Shown here: one piece after another, positions 60,320 through 64,000 of the stretch
Layout of the letters: every line of letters starts with the position of its first letter
Position numbering within the stretch: position 1 is the stretch's first letter
DNA from: SHAN690 sp040221375
GTDB taxonomy: Bacteria; Bacteroidota; Bacteroidia; Flavobacteriales_G; Salibacteraceae
DNA length: 64,000 bases
Reading direction: 5' to 3'
Assembly (NCBI GenBank): GCA_040221375.1
Contig: JAVKEP010000110.1
Coordinates: 62,001-126,000 of the forward strand
Translations under genes and position numbers: made by a program
Notes under the pieces: model-generated
The model's database searches: none
Seen by the model: only the letters and a program-made list of their open reading frames with translations
What the model was told of the DNA's origin: nothing

Positions 60320-62338
60320 TCAATCAATGAGCTGGATCTCAACTCGTCTGTTTCGTTCTCGCCCTTGTTCATTCGCATTGGAACTAGCGGGATCAGTACT
60401 TCCTTTCCCATACCAAATCAATTGCGATCTTGATACGCCTTGATTGCGCAAGTAGCGATAGGCTTCCCAAGCCCGCTCATTTGAAATTTTAAAATTCACT
60501 GTCCAGTCCCCGCTTTCGTCCGTATGCCCGACGATTACAGCTTTTTTATTCACATCATTCCTGAGCTGTTCAGCAGCCTTGTCTAAAACCGCCCGGCTTT
60601 CGCGGGTGATGCTCCTGCTACTCTTGCTGAAATACAAGGTGCCTGAATTGGTGAAGGATATGACTTCCGCCTCCATGGTGGAGGAAAGCCAATTTTGCAC
60701 GAGCGATATCAGGCTGTCTTTGTCATCATCATGTAGCCGTTCCATATCAATATGAGCGACATTGAGCGGGTCAAATTCAGGTTCTTCATCCAGCGTTTCT
60801 TCTTCTGGAGCCTCTTCGCCAAGTTCGCTTAAATCGATTTCTTCGACCGGTTCATCGCCGGTATCGAATTCATCCAGAATTGAAAGGTCCAACACCTCTA
60901 CTTCGGTTTGTACCTCTTTTTCAACCTCCAAGATTTCAGCCACTTCCATTTCTTGGGTCAAGGTGACAACCTCGGTTCCTATTTCAAGGTTTTCGAACTC
61001 AAAACCTCCGCCGGTTACCGCGTAGACTTCAAGGCTTTTGTCGGTGGATGATTTAGAATAATAGCGCTTGCCTCCGCCGCCGATGTAGTAGTATAAGTCG
61101 TTTTCGGTTGTATTGATAGGATAACCCATGTTCTTAGGATTTCCCCAAGAGCCGTCCGGTTGTTTTTCAGAATAGTATATGTCGTATCCTCCCATGCCCT
61201 GACCTAGGTAACCGTTTGAGCTCCAAAACAGCGTATTGCCTGTAGGATGGATGAAAACACTCATTTCGTTATGCTCAGTGTTGATCTTGCTTCCAAGGTT
61301 TTCGGGACGGTCCCATTTGCCGTTCGATTTCTTTTTGACCATGTAGATATCCGCTGCCCCTTGTCCATCTTCTCGGTCGCTTACGAAGTACGCTTCGCTG
61401 CCATCTTCAGAGATGGAAAAAGACGATTCATTCGCTTTGCTGTTGACCTTAGCGTCAAATTCCTTCGGTTTTCTCCAAACGCCACCTTCAAACTCCGTCA
61501 CGTAAATGTTTTGGTCGCCTTCTTTATCTGACCGGAAGTATAGCTTGAGTCCATCCTTCGAAATCGCAAGGGGCACCTCGTTTGCCTTACCGCTGAGCGG
61601 AAAAAGGGAAACATCTACCCAAGCATTCCCTTTGCGGCTCGCCACGTAGATATCTTGATTGTACTGACCGTAGACCTTGTCTGCTTGGTCTTCATTGCTT
61701 TTGTCTGCTCTTAGCCTTCGAGATGCGAAAAACAGCAAGTTGTCGTCCAACGTGGCTACGGGATGCGTCTCCGCAAAAGCCGAATTGACGTCATCTCCGG
61801 CCGCTTCGAAGGTGACATCGCGCAATGACTTTTTCATCCGCTTGGCATTGATGCAATACAAAATGTGTCGATCAGTATTGATGGGAGTTTCGTCCTTAAA
61901 ATGGCTTTGGTACACGATGAAATTTTCGAGGGCGCTGTCCGGTTCGTCATTGCTCAAGTAGGCTTCACCGAGAAAAAACAGCACGTCAAGCGGAGCCGAT
62001 TGTTCGTCAGGAGAATAGAAACGGTAATCATCGGTCATTGAGCGCGTGGCTTTCTTGAAGGAAGATAAGGCTTCAGGATTGTGGTCAAGGGCATTTCGAT
62101 AACAGAGTCCGAGCTTGAAATGCGCGTTGGCATTTTCAGGTTGAAGTTCGCAGACTTCTTTCCAAACTTTAATGGCACTGCTAAAATTTCCACGGCCCAA
62201 CAGCTGATTTCCGACGGCGATAAGATCAGCCCCATCTGCTTGTTCAGCGACCGTAGCGTTCCCACTCTCTTGGGCCTGAAAAAGATTCCAAACCCCAGAG
62301 TTAAAAAGTATGACCGCTAGAAAAACGCGCAGGTTCAT
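60320..62338 (-). CDS. TPR-PD40-OmpA family protein (PorE-like architecture)
   Basis: The 672-residue protein has a signal peptide (ends 'WNLFQAQ') and TPRs at ~35-140 ('AIKVWKEVCELQPENANAHF', 'LGEAYLSNDEPDSALENF'). A PD40/WD40-like propeller spans ~185-430 with repeated 'ISKDGLKLYFRSDKEGDQNI', 'ISEDGSEAYFVSDREDGQGA' and 'HPTGNTLFWSSNGYLGQGMG'. A strongly acidic linker covers ~450-525. The OmpA peptidoglycan-binding domain is at ~555-672 ('VIVGHTDESGDWTVNFKISN', 'GRERNRRVEIQLID'). The order matches PorE, which ties the T9SS to the cell wall, except that the CRD domain of PorE is not seen. It may instead be a general OmpA-family protein. Confidence 0.85.
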   Translation of the reverse strand: MNLRVFLAVILFNSGVWNLFQAQESGNATVAEQADGADLIAVGNQLLGRGNFSSAIKVWKEVCELQPENANAHFKLGLCYRNALDHNPEALSSFKKATRSMTDDYRFYSPDEQSAPLDVLFFLGEAYLSNDEPDSALENFIVYQSHFKDETPINTDRHILYCINAKRMKKSLRDVTFEAAGDDVNSAFAETHPVATLDDNLLFFASRRLRADKSNEDQADKVYGQYNQDIYVASRKGNAWVDVSLFPLSGKANEVPLAISKDGLKLYFRSDKEGDQNIYVTEFEGGVWRKPKEFDAKVNSKANESSFSISEDGSEAYFVSDREDGQGAADIYMVKKKSNGKWDRPENLGSKINTEHNEMSVFIHPTGNTLFWSSNGYLGQGMGGYDIYYSEKQPDGSWGNPKNMGYPINTTENDLYYYIGGGGKRYYSKSSTDKSLEVYAVTGGGFEFENLEIGTEVVTLTQEMEVAEILEVEKEVQTEVEVLDLSILDEFDTGDEPVEEIDLSELGEEAPEEETLDEEPEFDPLNVAHIDMERLHDDDKDSLISLVQNWLSSTMEAEVISFTNSGTLYFSKSSRSITRESRAVLDKAAEQLRNDVNKKAVIVGHTDESGDWTVNFKISNERAWEAYRYLRNQGVSRSQLIWYGKGSTDPASSNANEQGRERNRRVEIQLID

Positions 62339-62484
62339 TCGAATGGGTTTCCAACAAATTTAGAAGAGAAGGGCAGATAGCGGGTATAATCACACGGGTT
62401 TATACCTTGAATGAGGTAATAAGAAAACATATTTTTCTCTAGGCTATGGCCCTGATAATAAGTAACTTTCGCAGACTAACCGCT

Positions 62485-64000
62485 ATGAAACTGCTTTTCA
62501 ACCACCTCCGATTCATGGTCGCGGCTTCTTTTTGGCTGCTATCCACATGCGTTATGGCGCAGCCCGTCGTAGGCTTTTCAGCAGTTACCTTGCAAGATTC
62601 TGCGCTTTGCGGAGACTCGGTTACCCTGCCCTTAACGATCTACAACACGGGGACTTCTCAGTTGGACATTTGGCTGAGCGATGGATACCATCGGCACGAT
62701 ACGATGTACGCCTCCAATATCTCTTCTGACCAGATTCGAAAAATCAACCTCGACACCTTCGGTTTCATGGCCAATACGGGCGTTGGTAAAGACTACAATT
62801 GGTCTTTAAAATTAACGCCGGATGGGTCAGAGCTATGGGCGGGTGACAATTGGTGGGATTCGGTTTTCATCTTCAATACGAGCGATATGTCTCCGGCCGG
62901 AGCGATTAGGACGGGCGACGGCGCCGATGGAATTGCCTTTACCCCGGATGGCTTGTTGGCGGTTGTCTGCAACCGATGGACAGACAGCATCAGTCTTGTG
63001 GATGTCACCACCCAAACGGTGATCAATACCCTTTATTTGGATTATCCAATGGATGCGGCGGTTACGTCAGATGGGCAGTACGCGATTGTAGTTGCGGCAG
63101 GAGCTACGAACGGCAATGTAAAGGTTCGACTCTCCGATTTTACGATCGTAGAAGAGATCATAACCAACTCCGCTGGAGATGCGCAAGTGGTGCTTTCACC
63201 CGATGACCGTTACGCGGTTGTGGGAAGGCCCTGGGACAATGAGATTGCGGTGATTGACGTAGAGTCGTTCACAGAAGTGGCTACGTTTACAGGGGTGGTA
63301 AACCCCATTGGAAACGACGTAACGCCGGATGGGAAGTACGTCTATTTCGTGGATCGTACGACGGGATTCATGAGGCGGATAAACTTGGAGAGCATGACCA
63401 TGACTTCCATCACCATGCCCCAAGTGAGCAATGCTCGTGATTTACAGATCGACCAGTTTGGGCAATACCTCTACATGTCGGCGACCAATGGATATGTATA
63501 CAAAGTAGATCTCCAAACAGAGACGGTAATCGACACCCTCTTTGATCCAGGATCGTTTCGAGGGCTTGAAATATTGAGGTCTCGTGTCGCATGGGCTTCG
63601 CAAGACACGCATCATCTCAGCATTGCAGCAGGAGACAGCGCAGTTGTGTACGTCACTTTTTCAGCGACAGGCCTGAACGGAGGGGTGTATACCGGAAGCC
63701 TTTTTACTTTTTCGAACGATCTGTCTTCTGTTTACGATACCATAGCCCTTCAGTTTGAGGTGATTGGCGTCCCACAATTTTTAGTCTCACAAACCTGTGT
63801 AAATTTCGATACGGTCTTTCAATACGGCACCAACACTTCTTCGTTAACCCTTTACAACCCAGGATGCGACACCCTCGCCATTACCGATGTGACTTCAAAC
63901 CTGAGTGAATACACATTTTCGTTTACGTCGTCGCTCATTCCGCCGGGAGATTCGATCACCCTCGACGTGACGTTTTCGACAACGGGCTTGGGTAGCTTTC
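62485..64000 (+). CDS. Secreted beta-propeller / ASH-domain protein, 3' end outside window
   Basis: The frame opens at ATG 62485 and is uninterrupted to the window end (505 codons). It has a signal peptide (ends 'LLSTCVMAQ') and the first strands of an Ig-like ASH/choice-of-anchor domain (~25-60, 'VTLPLTIYNTGTSQLDIWLS'). A YVTN-type propeller follows (~65-360, 'LTPDGSELWAGDNWWDSVFI', 'VTSDGQYAIVVAAG', 'LSPDDRYAVVGRPWDNEIAV', 'VTPDGKYVYFVDR'). The remaining strands of the ASH domain come after it ('IAAGDSAVVYVTFSATGLNG'), then a second ASH domain. TAACTTTC (62463-62470) resembles a -7 box. A T9SS domain is expected beyond the edge. Confidence 0.85.
   Translation, partial: MKLLFNHLRFMVAASFWLLSTCVMAQPVVGFSAVTLQDSALCGDSVTLPLTIYNTGTSQLDIWLSDGYHRHDTMYASNISSDQIRKINLDTFGFMANTGVGKDYNWSLKLTPDGSELWAGDNWWDSVFIFNTSDMSPAGAIRTGDGADGIAFTPDGLLAVVCNRWTDSISLVDVTTQTVINTLYLDYPMDAAVTSDGQYAIVVAAGATNGNVKVRLSDFTIVEEIITNSAGDAQVVLSPDDRYAVVGRPWDNEIAVIDVESFTEVATFTGVVNPIGNDVTPDGKYVYFVDRTTGFMRRINLESMTMTSITMPQVSNARDLQIDQFGQYLYMSATNGYVYKVDLQTETVIDTLFDPGSFRGLEILRSRVAWASQDTHHLSIAAGDSAVVYVTFSATGLNGGVYTGSLFTFSNDLSSVYDTIALQFEVIGVPQFLVSQTCVNFDTVFQYGTNTSSLTLYNPGCDTLAITDVTSNLSEYTFSFTSSLIPPGDSITLDVTFSTTGLGSF

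Noticed and set aside
1..64000. CRISPR arrays, insertion sequences, prophage or rRNA genes
   Set aside because: I saw no regularly spaced direct repeats, transposase or integrase motifs, or rRNA sequence on reading both strands.

Overview
The window looks like a chromosomal segment of a Flavobacteriales-type Bacteroidetes (Cryomorphaceae-like grade, GC near 50 percent). Three things point there. At least six secreted proteins end in type IX secretion (T9SS) sorting domains. Promoters carry the Bacteroidetes TTG / TAnnTTTG signature. The block purN | acpP-fabF-rnc-(IPExxxVDY)-pyk has the gene order usual for this phylum. I cannot name a species.

Layout. 1-10.7 kb holds secreted and surface proteins: an incomplete DUF2341/LamG repeat protein running off the left edge, a 1520-residue T9SS protein, a small repeat protein, a compact structured element, and two tandem T9SS paralogues. 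10.8-17.2 kb is half of a phenylacetate catabolic cluster (paaC, D, G, H, I, J) with dacB inserted; paaA, paaB, paaE, paaZ and paaK are absent from the window. 17.2-24.7 kb contains the ribosome-assembly GTPases era and der. They flank a translationally coupled ECF sigma / membrane-plus-barrel protein / lipoprotein operon and a SprB-repeat surface protein. 24.7-27.8 kb is a metal-handling operon (HYC_CC_PP protein, HMA protein, TonB receptor). 27.8-33.5 kb carries a lipid kinase, a coiled-coil lipoprotein, a glycosyltransferase, a VOC protein and small envelope proteins. 33.5-39 kb is the housekeeping pyk-rnc-fabF-acpP block, an iodotyrosine-deiodinase-like flavoprotein and purN. 39.1-42.2 kb is a giant Na+/H+ antiporter. 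42.2-51.1 kb contains two tRNA-Val genes and many small accessory proteins. 51.1-53.5 kb is YceI and an ABC-F ATPase. 54.5-60.3 kb is a TetR-controlled envelope transport operon (LolA-like carrier, two FtsX-type permeases, ATPase, outer-membrane barrel). The right end has a TPR-PD40-OmpA protein and an incomplete propeller protein.

Points that deserve most attention: rnc has no ATG/GTG/TTG start and apparently initiates at AUC inside a TAAUC stop/start overlap with fabF; an intact iodotyrosine deiodinase homologue keeps the Glu-Tyr-Lys substrate triad; the ECF sigma operon encodes a protein that could bridge both membranes; the TetR operon has a near-perfect operator palindrome over its -33 element; and a multi-stem RNA-like element lies at 8947-9028.

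All assignments come from reading sequence and recalled family features. No database search was run.
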